Source: Sulfurirhabdus sp043759595 (lineage in GTDB: Bacteria > Pseudomonadota > Gammaproteobacteria > Burkholderiales > SMCO01). Taken from it: DNA of 64,000 bases. The stretch spans positions 4,412 through 68,411 of the forward strand of contig JAYVLG010000183.1 in NCBI GenBank assembly GCA_043759595.1, in the 5' to 3' direction. The translations under genes were made by a program, and so were the position numbers. Positions 17,473-26,287 of this stretch are shown in pieces; the first letter of the stretch is position 1; the number at the start of each line of letters is the position of its first letter. The notes beneath the pieces were generated by a model. That model searched no databases, had not been told where the DNA came from, and saw only the letters and a list, made by a program, of their open reading frames with translations.

Positions 17473-18504
17473 TTAAGGCAGTGCGTAAGGCAACTGTTGA
17501 AGCTCAAGTGCCGGGCCGTCGAGGGACTTCCAGTGAATGGTTTCACTTGCCGCACTGCTGATTTGAATCACGGCAAGAAGATCATATCCCCCTTTTGGTG
17601 AAGGAAATACGTTAACAATCATGCCGGATGCTTGACCTTCCATCTCAGGACTAAACAGATCGTCACCTGCTGCAGGCGTTCCTGTATTGAGATGGGCTAA
17701 ATACATGCGGCGCTTTAATTTCCCTAAATATTGTGTTCTCGCAACAATTTCTTGCCCTGGGTAACAACCTTTCTGAAAATTAACCCCACCTATTACTTCA
17801 TAATTAACCATTTGTGGCACAAATTGCTCTTGCGTTGCAGAGGTAATGCGGGGGATTCCAGCCTGAATTTCGTACCATTCCCAAGCAGCATTCCCAACGG
17901 GAGTGCAGGTTTTACTTAATGCATCCCATAAAGTGGCTGCATTTTCCGGAGTAGTCATAATTTCAAAACGGTTGCCCGGAAGGTTAATAATGGTGTCATC
18001 GCCAACGCATATGACTTCCTGAGTGGTTTCAGGGATTTTTCCATAGTGATTTTGCAATATCTCCCTGGCGTTGCTCCCTGCAATGCCAAATCGAATAGAC
18101 AACTCGCTGATATCCGATACTTTCACTTTGGAACGCATAACGAACATACTGAGTCGTTTTTGTATGCTTTCCTGAAGTTCGGTGGGCAATTGCATGATGT
18201 AGCCATGCGCATCATTCTGCCAGATCAGGAAATTAGCTAACATGCGGCCTTTTGGCGTACAGTAGCTGCTATATTGGCTTTTACCTGAATTGACTTGACG
18301 AATATCATTGGTTAATTGTCCCTGGAGAAATGTTTGTGAGTCTTCTCCAGAAAAACTGATCAGCCCGAAATCTGATAAGTCCATAAGAACAGTTTCTGAT
18401 TGCAGGGATGCCATTTCTTTTGTAGGATTGCCGAAGTTAACAACGCGGTTAGCTTCTATTGAGGCACCGCAGTTCAATAAATGTTGTTGCCAAATTGAGT
18501 TCAT
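17473..18504 (-). CDS. ygfZ: Folate-binding protein YgfZ (Fe-S cluster repair/assembly)
   Basis: YgfZ is a tetrahydrofolate-dependent GcvT-like protein that helps make or repair some Fe-S enzymes. The 343-residue product contains the diagnostic KGCYPGQEIVART motif at about residue 240, with the conserved cysteine, plus the aminomethyltransferase-like N-terminal fold (LSDFGLISFSGEDSQTFLQGQLTND). It is divergent from the sdh operon, whose SdhB subunit is an Fe-S protein. That proximity is suggestive, not proof of a link. Confidence 0.93.
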   Translation of the reverse strand: MNSIWQQHLLNCGASIEANRVVNFGNPTKEMASLQSETVLMDLSDFGLISFSGEDSQTFLQGQLTNDIRQVNSGKSQYSSYCTPKGRMLANFLIWQNDAHGYIMQLPTELQESIQKRLSMFVMRSKVKVSDISELSIRFGIAGSNAREILQNHYGKIPETTQEVICVGDDTIINLPGNRFEIMTTPENAATLWDALSKTCTPVGNAAWEWYEIQAGIPRITSATQEQFVPQMVNYEVIGGVNFQKGCYPGQEIVARTQYLGKLKRRMYLAHLNTGTPAAGDDLFSPEMEGQASGMIVNVFPSPKGGYDLLAVIQISSAASETIHWKSLDGPALELQQLPYALP

Positions 18505-18659
18505 AATTAATTAATTGAGTTAGATGAGTTGCACGAATACACGACCGGGATGAACGCGATATAATGTCATAGCATACTAAGCTAACAGACGTTTTCATTC
18601 ACCGCAAGCTTGCGAATTTACTGACGCATTTCTCTTTGCCAAATTTTATAATAATTTGC

Positions 18660-19037
18660 ATGATAAAACAGCGACCAAAAAACCTGAATCTTTTTAAAAT
18701 CAGATTGCCTGTTACTGGATTGGTTTCTATTTTACATCGACTTAGTGGCGTTTTATTGTTTCTTTTAGTGCCAGCTATTTTATGGACTTTTGAACGGTCT
18801 CTTACATCTGATAGCCAATTCCAGGGGCTTTTCAGTGTTTCTTATTACAACCCGATATTAAAATTGATTCTATTGTTTTTTTTATGGGGATTTTTCCATC
18901 ACTTTTTTGCTGGTGTGCGACATCTGTTTTTGGATATTCACTGGGGAATTTCTTTGCCCCAATCTCGTTTAACTGCAAAAATTGTCATGATTTTGAGTTT
19001 GTTGATTACTTTTCTGCTTGGAATTTTTCTGTGGTAA
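18660..19037 (+). CDS. sdhC: Succinate dehydrogenase cytochrome b556 subunit
   Basis: SdhC is a membrane anchor of complex II and contributes to heme b and ubiquinone binding. The 125-residue product begins MIKQRPKNLNLFKIRLPVTG and has the signature SILHRLSGVLLF followed by two more helices, with HHFFAGVRHLFLDIHWG carrying the heme-ligand histidine. ATG 18660 was preferred over TTG 18636 because it gives the standard RPKNL-type N-terminus. No strong ribosome site is seen for either. It is the first gene of sdhCDAB-sdhE-ygfX. Confidence 0.93.
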   Translation: MIKQRPKNLNLFKIRLPVTGLVSILHRLSGVLLFLLVPAILWTFERSLTSDSQFQGLFSVSYYNPILKLILLFFLWGFFHHFFAGVRHLFLDIHWGISLPQSRLTAKIVMILSLLITFLLGIFLW

Positions 19038-19378
19038 ACCGTATAGTCAGTGGTGCGAGATATGGGCTGAGAGATTGGCTCATGCAACGCATAGCCGCTG
19101 TAATTTTGCTAATGTACAGTCTGTTCGTTTTGGGTTTTGTTATTCTGAATATGCCCATGAGTTTCGCCCTCTGGCATACATTGTTTACTCATGACTGGAT
19201 GCGTTTTTTTACATTGCTTTCTTTTATGGCTTTGTATTTGCATGCTTGGGTGGGCATTCGCAATGTTTTGATGGATTACGTTCATTCGACTGGAATCAGA
19301 TTGACGCTGCATGGGTGCGTTATAGTCGCGCTTGTTATTTATTTTATCTGGACGGTACAAATTTTATGGGGAAAATAA
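19031..19378 (+). CDS. sdhD: Succinate dehydrogenase membrane anchor subunit
   Basis: The reading frame is open much further upstream inside sdhC, but the homologous part begins at GTG 19031 (VVNRIVSGARYGLRDWLMQR), which overlaps the sdhC stop by seven bases. This gives 115 residues with three transmembrane helices and the WMRFFTLLSFMALYLHAWVGIRNVLMDY region, with the histidine and aspartate expected near heme and quinone. A TTGGA element lies about 8 bases upstream. Translational coupling to sdhC is likely. Confidence 0.92.
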   Translation: MVNRIVSGARYGLRDWLMQRIAAVILLMYSLFVLGFVILNMPMSFALWHTLFTHDWMRFFTLLSFMALYLHAWVGIRNVLMDYVHSTGIRLTLHGCVIVALVIYFIWTVQILWGK

Positions 19379-19382
19379 CTCA

Positions 19383-21146
19383 ATGAACATCCCCAAGAGA
19401 ACATTTGACGCATTGGTGATTGGTGCTGGCGGGGGCGGGTTGCGCGCCGCTTTGCAATTGTCTGATGCTGATTATCGGGTAGCTGTGGTGTCCAAGGTTT
19501 TTCCTACACGATCTCATACAGTTGCTGCTCAGGGTGGCATCAATGCCGCTTTGGGGAATGTAACGCCAGATAACTGGCACTGGCATATGTATGACACCAT
19601 AAAAGGTTCTGATTATCTGGGTGATCAGGATGCAATCGAATATATGTGCCGTGCAGCCGCTCAATTGGTATATGAACTGGAACATTATGGCGTGCCATTT
19701 TCCCGCCTGGATAATGGCAAAATCTACCAACGGCCTTTTGGTGGTCAATCCATTGAATTTGGCAAGTCACAGGCAACCCGAACTTGTGCCGCAGCAGACC
19801 GGACAGGCCATGCAATGCTGCATGCCCTGTACCAGCAAAACATGCGCGCCCGAACCCATTTTTTTGATGAATTCTATGCAATCGACCTGATAAAAGATAA
19901 TGAGGGTTATGTGCTGGGTGTGCTGGCAATTGAAATAGAAACCGGTGAGCCCTTATTGATTGAAGCTCGTACTACTTTGCTGGCAACCGGTGGCGCAGCC
20001 AGAATTTTCCGCACATCTACCAACGCACTCATTAATACAGGCGATGGTTTGGGTATGGCATTACGTGCCGGTGTCCCTTTGCAGGATATGGAGTTCTTTC
20101 AGTTTCATCCCACCGGGATTGCGGAAGTAGGCAGCCTGATGTCAGAAGCGGCACGAGGAGAGGGCGGCTATCTGGTGAACAGTGAAGGCGATCGCTTTAT
20201 GGAACGCTATGCACCCAATGCCAAAGATCTTGCCAGCAGAGATGTGGTGAGCAGGGCTATTGCCACTGAAATCAGAGAGGGCCGTGGTTGTGGTAAAAAT
20301 AAGGACCACATTTTATTGAAAATGGACCATCTTGGTGCAGAACTGATTATGCAGCGGTTGCCAGGTATACGTGATCTGGCTATGCGCTTTGCGCATGTTG
20401 ATCCCATAAAAAGCCTTGTGCCTGTTTTCCCTACGGCTCATTACATGATGGGAGGGATACCGACGAATCGCTTTGGTCAAGTTGTTGCCCCCGCACAGTT
20501 TGGCCCTGAAGAACCCGTTCCTGGACTTTATGCTGTAGGTGAGTGTGCATGCGTTTCTGTCCATGGTGCAAATCGGCTTGGTGGCAATTCGTTGCTGGAT
20601 ATTCTGGTCTTTGGTCGTGCTGCAGGTAATCATATGCTGGAATACTTGCAAGAAAACCCTTACCCAAGGGAAATGCCTGTTGATGCCATGGAGCCAGCCA
20701 TGCAACGTTTACAGCGTTGGGAAAAAGCTGGTGACGGAGAGAGTATTCATACCATCCGCGAAGCAATGCAAAAGGTAATGGAAGATTATTGTGGTGTTTT
20801 TCGTACCAGTGAAGTATTGAAAGAAGGCATAGCCAAAATAAAAGCATTACATGAAAGACTTCAGCATGCAGTGTTGCATGATCAAAGCAAAGTGTTCAAT
20901 ACGGCTCGTATAGAAGCTCTGGAACTGGAAAATATGATGGAAATCGCATTGGCGACCATTATTTCAGCAGAAGCACGCCAGGAGAGCAGGGGAGCACATT
21001 CGCGTATTGATTTCCCTGAACGTGACGATGATAAATGGTTAAAGCACTCTTTGTATTTCAAAGAGGGGAGACGCATGGACTATAAACCGGTGCGATTGAA
21101 ACCATTAACAGTGGAAACATTTATACCAAAACCTCGGGTCTATTAG
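19383..21146 (+). CDS. sdhA: Succinate dehydrogenase flavoprotein subunit
   Basis: SdhA oxidises succinate to fumarate using covalently bound FAD. The 587-residue product has the FAD dinucleotide fold VIGAGGGGLRAALQL, the flavinylation histidine in PTRSHTVAAQGG, the substrate region HPTGIAEVGSLMSEAARGEG, and the C-terminal ESRGAHSRIDFPERDD. ATG 19383 was chosen over longer in-frame starts that would run into sdhD. Flavinylation is expected to depend on SdhE, encoded two genes downstream. Confidence 0.98.
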   Translation: MNIPKRTFDALVIGAGGGGLRAALQLSDADYRVAVVSKVFPTRSHTVAAQGGINAALGNVTPDNWHWHMYDTIKGSDYLGDQDAIEYMCRAAAQLVYELEHYGVPFSRLDNGKIYQRPFGGQSIEFGKSQATRTCAAADRTGHAMLHALYQQNMRARTHFFDEFYAIDLIKDNEGYVLGVLAIEIETGEPLLIEARTTLLATGGAARIFRTSTNALINTGDGLGMALRAGVPLQDMEFFQFHPTGIAEVGSLMSEAARGEGGYLVNSEGDRFMERYAPNAKDLASRDVVSRAIATEIREGRGCGKNKDHILLKMDHLGAELIMQRLPGIRDLAMRFAHVDPIKSLVPVFPTAHYMMGGIPTNRFGQVVAPAQFGPEEPVPGLYAVGECACVSVHGANRLGGNSLLDILVFGRAAGNHMLEYLQENPYPREMPVDAMEPAMQRLQRWEKAGDGESIHTIREAMQKVMEDYCGVFRTSEVLKEGIAKIKALHERLQHAVLHDQSKVFNTARIEALELENMMEIALATIISAEARQESRGAHSRIDFPERDDDKWLKHSLYFKEGRRMDYKPVRLKPLTVETFIPKPRVY

Positions 21147-21154
21147 GAGATTGC

Positions 21155-21850
21155 ATGCGTTTCTCAATTTACCGCTACAACCCGGAATCTGATCAAAAGC
21201 CCTATATGCAGGACTATGATCTGGACATCGACCCAGAGGGAAAGATGTTGCTGGATGCCATTCTGCTGATTAAAACCAAAGATGAAACTTTGAGTATGCG
21301 CGCATCCTGCAAAGAAGGCGTTTGCGGCTCAGACGCGCTCAATATTAATGGCCGTAATGGTCTGGCTTGTATTACGCCGCTGGGCAGTCTTCAGGAACCC
21401 ATTGTATTGCGCCCCTTGCCAGGTGTGCCAATCATTCGAGATCTTGTGGTGGATCTCAGTCAGTTTTACAAGCAGTACCGCGCAATCAAACCCTATCTGA
21501 TCAATCAGGATCCACAGCCGGAAATTGAACGGCTGCAAAGCCCGGAAGACAGAAAAGAGCTGGATGGCCTGTATGAGTGCATTTTGTGCGCTTGCTGCAC
21601 AACCGCATGCCCCTCATTCTGGTGGAACCCTGATAAGTTTCTGGGGCCTGCTGCACTGCTTCAGTCTTACCGTTTTATTGCCGATACCCGGGATCATGCA
21701 ACTAATGAGCGTCTGGATTATCTGGAAGACCCATACCGTCTGTTTCGTTGTCATACCATCATGAATTGTGTTGATGTATGCCCAAAAGGACTGAACCCTA
21801 CCTTGGCAATCGGTAAAATTAAATCCCTGCTGGTCAAACGCAGCGTATGA
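21155..21850 (+). CDS. sdhB: Succinate dehydrogenase iron-sulfur subunit
   Basis: SdhB carries electrons from FAD to quinone through three Fe-S clusters. The 231-residue product has the 2Fe-2S loop RASCKEGVCGSDALNINGRNG, the 4Fe-4S motif ECILCACCTTACPSFWWN, and the 3Fe-4S region CHTIMNCVDVCPKGLNP. A GGAG ribosome site precedes the start. The stop overlaps the sdhE start (ATGA). Confidence 0.98.
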   Translation: MRFSIYRYNPESDQKPYMQDYDLDIDPEGKMLLDAILLIKTKDETLSMRASCKEGVCGSDALNINGRNGLACITPLGSLQEPIVLRPLPGVPIIRDLVVDLSQFYKQYRAIKPYLINQDPQPEIERLQSPEDRKELDGLYECILCACCTTACPSFWWNPDKFLGPAALLQSYRFIADTRDHATNERLDYLEDPYRLFRCHTIMNCVDVCPKGLNPTLAIGKIKSLLVKRSV

Positions 21851-22083
21851 CAATAGAACTAAACCGGTTGCGTTGGCGTTGCCGACGCGGGTTGCTTGAA
21901 CTGGACATTGTTCTTTCCCGTTTTATCGATAGCCATTATTCAAGCCTCACGGCGGAAGAAAAAACATCGTTTATTGAATTGCTCACCGAGGCTGACAATG
22001 ATCTGTGGGAAATGATTTCTGGCGTAAATGCCATCAGCGTTGGGCATAATGTGCGCGTATTGTCTTTACTCCGTCAATGCTGA
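21847..22083 (+). CDS. sdhE: FAD assembly factor SdhE
   Basis: SdhE is a small helical protein that promotes covalent attachment of FAD to SdhA. The 78-residue product contains the family motif RLRWRCRRGLLELDIVL, where the RG pair touches the flavoprotein, and the C-terminal LTEADNDLWEMISG. It overlaps sdhB by four bases and the next gene by seven, which points to tight co-translation. Confidence 0.94.
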   Translation: MTIELNRLRWRCRRGLLELDIVLSRFIDSHYSSLTAEEKTSFIELLTEADNDLWEMISGVNAISVGHNVRVLSLLRQC

Positions 22084-22520
22084 CCCTCCATTTCAAGCCA
22101 TCCAGAACAATGGCTGCGCTTCTGTTATTCATGCATTTCTTTTGTGTTTTACTGGTTTGGTTAATGCCGTTTCCTTTGTGGCTGAAGGGAATAACCAGCA
22201 TGGTTTTGCTGGCCAGTGCGGTATTTTATTTCAAACGGGATGGGTTGCTTGCATTGCCGAATTCGATCATCGCTTTGCAAGTACATTCAGATTGCCAGTG
22301 CGAAGTAAAAATCAAACAGGGAGAATGGATTGAAGCTGAACTTTTAGGCACAAGCTTTGTAGCACCCTATCTGACAGTGCTGAATTTTAAAGTGCCAGGA
22401 AAACGTTTGGCGCGGCATAGCGTGATTTTTCCCGACGCAGTAGATCGCGAGGATTTTCGTCAACTACGGGTGTTGCTCAAATGGAAATGCAACCGATTCC
22501 CCCGTGAAGAGACGACATAA
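22077..22520 (+). CDS. ygfX: YgfX/CptA-like membrane protein
   Basis: The 147-residue product begins MLTLHFKPSRTMAALLLFMH and has two close membrane helices (about residues 12-30 and 34-48), then a soluble basic part ending LRQLRVLLKWK-like, matching the YgfX (CptA) family. In Escherichia coli ygfX is also the partner of sdhE and has been described both as a toxin and as an envelope protein, so its role is debated. It ends the sdh operon here. gltA, which often follows in betaproteobacteria, is absent. Confidence 0.75.
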   Translation: MLTLHFKPSRTMAALLLFMHFFCVLLVWLMPFPLWLKGITSMVLLASAVFYFKRDGLLALPNSIIALQVHSDCQCEVKIKQGEWIEAELLGTSFVAPYLTVLNFKVPGKRLARHSVIFPDAVDREDFRQLRVLLKWKCNRFPREETT

Positions 22521-23103
22521 CACGAAACAGTCTGTTGGACACTGATGCTATAAAATTCAAAGGCCGGATTTTTTCACCGACCATTTGTTTTAACTTAAGG
22601 TGTGTTGTATTGCTAACTGGCCCTGTAAGTCTCTAGTGTGCCATTAGCGGTCACACGAAAATTTACTCCACTTCGGACATTCACAGGAAGCTCAAAAATT
22701 TTGCCGGAAAACCTTACTCTACTGAATGTCTCATGGTGATTGACATTGCGAGGAAAATACCTACATTAGATGGTGTATGGAAGTGGAATTCAGATAACAT
22801 TTTGTCGAATAACTTTACATTCCCCGCTACATTCATCGCCGACTTTCTTTTCTACCCCTGACAATGGTAGCTTTCCAGCAGATTTTTACTATTGGCATAT
22901 TTATTGCTTATGATAATGCCATATCTACCAAGTGCGTCATTCACAGCGAACTAACGCACCATATACCAAGATTATTTTCTGTATATCTCCAGTCGGGGAA
23001 TGCAGAATAAAGATTAAATCGTGCACGCCTAGCGCCAATTGCTATTGTGAACATAGAGAGAAAATTCCGTTCTCTTTAGATATATAACTCAACTGGAGGA
23101 TAA
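22521..23103 (+). other. 583-base non-coding region upstream of the PEP-CTERM gene
   Basis: No convincing gene was found. The main content is a sigma-54-type promoter at 22892-22908. Upstream, an imperfect palindrome GTGTG...CACAC at 22636-22656 is a possible activator site. The interval between the predicted start of transcription (near 22919) and the ATG gives a leader of about 185 bases with no obvious riboswitch. A GGAGGA ribosome site lies directly before the start codon. Confidence 0.5.
22892..22908 (+). promoter_or_regulatory. Sigma-54 (RpoN) -24/-12 promoter for the PEP-CTERM gene
   Basis: TTGGCATATTTATTGCT matches the RpoN consensus YTGGCACGrNNNTTGCW in its key bases. GG is at 22894-22895, GC at 22906-22907, the GG-to-GC spacing is exactly 12, and TTGC and the flanking W are intact. 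RpoN with the PrsK/PrsR two-component system is known to drive PEP-CTERM genes in several proteobacteria. No such regulator is encoded in this window. Confidence 0.65.
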
Positions 23104-24201
23104 ATGAAATCAACTAACCACATACGTAAATTATCGCGCCTGATATCCCTGCTATTGGCTTGTCTTGCCTTGAGTAGTCCAGCTTGGGGGATAGACTACA
23201 CAATCACCGATCTTGGCACATTAGGCGGCACTTTCAGCAGCGCAACCAGCGTTAGTAACAATGGTCAAGTGGCTGGCTGGTCCTATACGGCGGGAGGCAC
23301 CGTTAGTTCTTTCTTGTATGGCAATGGCAAAATGAATGACATCGGCACTTTGGGTGGCACGAACACCTTTGCTACTGGTATCAATAATAATGGTCAGGTA
23401 GTGGGAGGGGCAAACTATGCTCAAGACCAACACGCTTTTCTTTACAACAATGGCACGATAAACGACATCGGTAGCCTTGGAGGTCCCTACAGCTACGCAA
23501 ACGGTATCAATAACATTGGTCAGGTGGTGGGTGTTGCGCAGACTGCGGATTACAGTTTGTACGCGTTTATCTATAGCAATGGCATAATGAATAATATTGG
23601 CACCTTAGGTGGTTTATCTAGCAATGCCGCCAGCATCAATAACAATGGCCAGGTGGTCGGTTGGTCAGACAATACCCTTGCCGAGACTCGCGCGTTTTTC
23701 TATAGCAACGGTGTGATGCGCGATATCGGTACTCTTGGCGGTTCGTTCAGTGACGCCTCTGGAGTCAACGATGTAGGCCAAGTGGTAGGTAAATCGGCCA
23801 CACTTAACGATGTGTTTACTCACGCCTTTTTCTATAGTAATGGCTCGATGAATGATCTCGGTACTTTAGGCGGGGCGTTTAGCGCGGCAAAAGGCATCAA
23901 CATCAAAGGGCAAGTGGTAGGTCAGTCAGAGACAGTAGATGGCTACAATCACGCTTTTTTTTACAGCGGCGGTAATCTGCTGGATTTAAATAATCTGCTA
24001 TCGCAGGGTTCGGGTTGGAATTTGTCTGATGCGCAAGGGATTAACGACCTAGGCCAGATCGTTGGCACAGGGATAATTAATGGTGAGGCGCATGCTTACC
24101 TCATGACACCGACTTCTGTGCCAGTGCCTACCGCTGTATGGCTGTTCGGTTCTGGAGTGATGGGGCTGGCATATGTTACACGAAAGCGCCAAGTGGCCTA
24201 A
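23104..24201 (+). CDS. HAF-repeat PEP-CTERM sorting-domain protein
   Basis: The 365-residue product is a predicted exported surface protein. Its signal peptide covers residues about 1-29, ending SSPAWG. Six HAF-type repeats of 42-44 residues follow, each opening with a variant of DIGTLGG, at residues 36, 79, 121, 164, 207 and 251, each with a NNNGQVVG-like strand. The C-terminus (from 339) has the sorting signal: VPVP, a hydrophobic helix (TAVWLFGSGVMGLAYV) and a basic RKR end. VPVP replaces the commoner VPEP, a known variant. Processing needs an exosortase that is not in this window. It stands alone behind a sigma-54-type promoter. Its biological role is unknown; matrix or surface association is inference. 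Confidence 0.88.
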   Translation: MKSTNHIRKLSRLISLLLACLALSSPAWGIDYTITDLGTLGGTFSSATSVSNNGQVAGWSYTAGGTVSSFLYGNGKMNDIGTLGGTNTFATGINNNGQVVGGANYAQDQHAFLYNNGTINDIGSLGGPYSYANGINNIGQVVGVAQTADYSLYAFIYSNGIMNNIGTLGGLSSNAASINNNGQVVGWSDNTLAETRAFFYSNGVMRDIGTLGGSFSDASGVNDVGQVVGKSATLNDVFTHAFFYSNGSMNDLGTLGGAFSAAKGINIKGQVVGQSETVDGYNHAFFYSGGNLLDLNNLLSQGSGWNLSDAQGINDLGQIVGTGIINGEAHAYLMTPTSVPVPTAVWLFGSGVMGLAYVTRKRQVA

Positions 24202-24443
24202 TATATTTTCTCAAATGAAGGCGGCTAATCGATTATCGTTATTACTTTTGACTTGTTCGCTGAGGGTCTGTTTTTAACTTACTTGAAGGACCGCAAAGGG
24301 TCGGGTACTGAAGTTCATCTTTCCCAGTAGCATACATGTGCAAGCAAATTCGCAAATAATATTTGTTAACTACAGTGGCAGAAAACAAGTTCTTTGCCTT
24401 GGTTAAACAGCCTGGTTTGTTTTAGATCAGATGATTACAAAAA

Positions 24444-26015
24444 TTAAGGCGTCAGTACGGTATTTTCAGCATGGGGCAGCATGCCGGGATAATCCCGACT
24501 AAAATGTAGCCCGCGGCTTTCATGGCGCTCCATAGCGCAACGCACAATCAGGTTGGCAGTTAAAACCAGATTACGCAATTCGATTAAATCGTTGCTCACA
24601 CGAAAGTTTTGATAATATTCATCAATTTCTTCAGTCAGTAATTTAATACGGTGCTGTGCACGTTGCAGGCGCTTGTTGGTTCGCACAATACCAACATAAT
24701 CCCACATGAAACGGCGCAACTCGCCCCAGTTATGTGCAATAACAATTTCTTCGTCTGCGTCTGTTACACGACTTTCATCCCATTCTGGCAGGATTTGTTC
24801 AGATGTTTTTTCCTGTTTTAAAATATCCTGAGCGGCTGCCTTTGCGTAAACAATACATTCCAGCAAGGAATTGCTTGCCAATCGGTTGGCTCCGTGAAGA
24901 CCTGTATGTGCCACTTCGCCTACTGCGTAGAGATTGGAAATATCCGTTCTGGCCTGTAAGTCCGTCATTATGCCGCCACAACTGTAGTGTGCCGCCGGAA
25001 CGACTGGAATGGGTTCGCGGGTAATATCAATTCCCAGTTCCAGGCAGCGCGCATAAATATTGGGAAAATGGCTGATCAGAAAATCTGCGGGTTTATGTGA
25101 AATATCCAGATAAACACAATCCAGACCGCGTTTTTTCATTTCAAAATCTATGGCACGTGCAACAACATCCCGGGGGGCCAATTCAGCACGTTCATCATGG
25201 TCTGGCATAAAACGGTTACCATCCGGTAGCTTTAACAGGCCACCTTCACCGCGAACGGCTTCAGTGATCAGAAAAGATTTGGCGTGCGGATGATATAAAC
25301 AAGTAGGATGAAATTGAACGAATTCCATATTGGCGACACGACACCCCGCACGCCAGCCCATGGCGACGCCATCGCCAGCTGCGACATCAGGATTCGTGGT
25401 GTAGAGGTAGACTTTACCAGCACCACCTGTAGCCAATATCGTGTTTTGAGCTGAAAATGTCTTAACTCTACCCGTGTTTGTATCGAGTGCATAAACACCA
25501 TAACAGCGATTGTCGTCCAATCCCAGTTTTTTGCCGGTGATGAGATCGATTGCGATATGATGTTCAAATACAGTGATATTCGGATGAGCTAATATCTTTT
25601 CGGAAAGGGTTTCCTGAATGGCTCGGCCAGTTGCATCAGCTGCATGAATGATGCGGCGCTGACTGTGTCCTCCTTCACGAGTCAGGTGGTAACCGGTTGA
25701 ATTGTTTTCATCTTTTGTAAAGGGTACTTCCTGGCTGATAAGCCAGGTTACTGCTTCTTTTCCATGTTCTGCAACAAATCGCGTTACGTTTTCATCGCAT
25801 AATCCTGCACCTGAAATAATTGTATCGTGTATGTGTTCTTCAATAGAGTCACCATTCCCAAGAACAGCTGCAATGCCGCCCTGCGCCCAGCTACTGGCTC
25901 CATCCAGCAAGTTTTTTTTGGTAATCAGTGCAACTCGCTGTTGATCAGCCAGATGCAACGCCAAAGTAAAACCTGCTAGTCCGCTACCAATGATGATGAC
26001 GTCAAAACGAAACAC
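24444..26015 (-). CDS. nadB: L-aspartate oxidase
   Basis: NadB oxidises L-aspartate to iminoaspartate, the first step of NAD synthesis from aspartate, using FAD. The 523-residue product has the FAD-binding FDVIIIGSGLAGFTLALHLA, the SSWAQGGIAAVLG and HPTCLYHPHAKSFLITEAVRGEGG segments, and the C-terminal ERHESRGLHFSRDYP. The frame is open to ATG 26045, but GTG 26015 was chosen: it has a GGGAG ribosome site six bases upstream and gives the usual short N-terminus. It is divergent from the rpoE operon. This neighbourhood is common in beta- and gammaproteobacteria. Confidence 0.96.
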   Translation of the reverse strand: MFRFDVIIIGSGLAGFTLALHLADQQRVALITKKNLLDGASSWAQGGIAAVLGNGDSIEEHIHDTIISGAGLCDENVTRFVAEHGKEAVTWLISQEVPFTKDENNSTGYHLTREGGHSQRRIIHAADATGRAIQETLSEKILAHPNITVFEHHIAIDLITGKKLGLDDNRCYGVYALDTNTGRVKTFSAQNTILATGGAGKVYLYTTNPDVAAGDGVAMGWRAGCRVANMEFVQFHPTCLYHPHAKSFLITEAVRGEGGLLKLPDGNRFMPDHDERAELAPRDVVARAIDFEMKKRGLDCVYLDISHKPADFLISHFPNIYARCLELGIDITREPIPVVPAAHYSCGGIMTDLQARTDISNLYAVGEVAHTGLHGANRLASNSLLECIVYAKAAAQDILKQEKTSEQILPEWDESRVTDADEEIVIAHNWGELRRFMWDYVGIVRTNKRLQRAQHRIKLLTEEIDEYYQNFRVSNDLIELRNLVLTANLIVRCAMERHESRGLHFSRDYPGMLPHAENTVLTP

Positions 26016-26135
26016 AAAATACTCCCATAAGTCATGTGGCATCAATCATATCAGACACAGGGATGCTCGGGCATGTACTGGTTAAATTATTTATCATCCC
26101 TGAAATATATTTTTGTAAATTTCAATTTAAGGAAG

Positions 26136-26163
26136 TGAACTATCAATTATTACCGCTGTCTTT
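26136..26163 (+). promoter_or_regulatory. Possible sigma-E-type promoter for rpoE
   Basis: TGAACTA (26136-26142), a 15-base spacer, and GTCTTT (26158-26163) resemble the sigma-E consensus GGAACTT-N15-GTCTAA (about 5 of 7 and 4 of 6 matches). The site lies about 125 bases upstream of the rpoE start, where autoregulated sigma-E promoters are usually found. The match is moderate. Confidence 0.35.
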
Positions 26164-26287
26164 AGCATAGTAAGAAGGATACGTTCCCTGATCAGCGCCT
26201 TGCAGTTATACTATTCGCAGGCTACTTAAATAATATGTAGCTTTGGTGCTTTTAATTCATACAAACAAAATTCAGGGAAAAACCCGC

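Noticed and set aside
18560..18565. A perfect TATAAT between ygfZ and sdhC
   Set aside because: The nearest TTGCAC lies 25 bases upstream, too far for a sigma-70 promoter, so it was not listed as a site.
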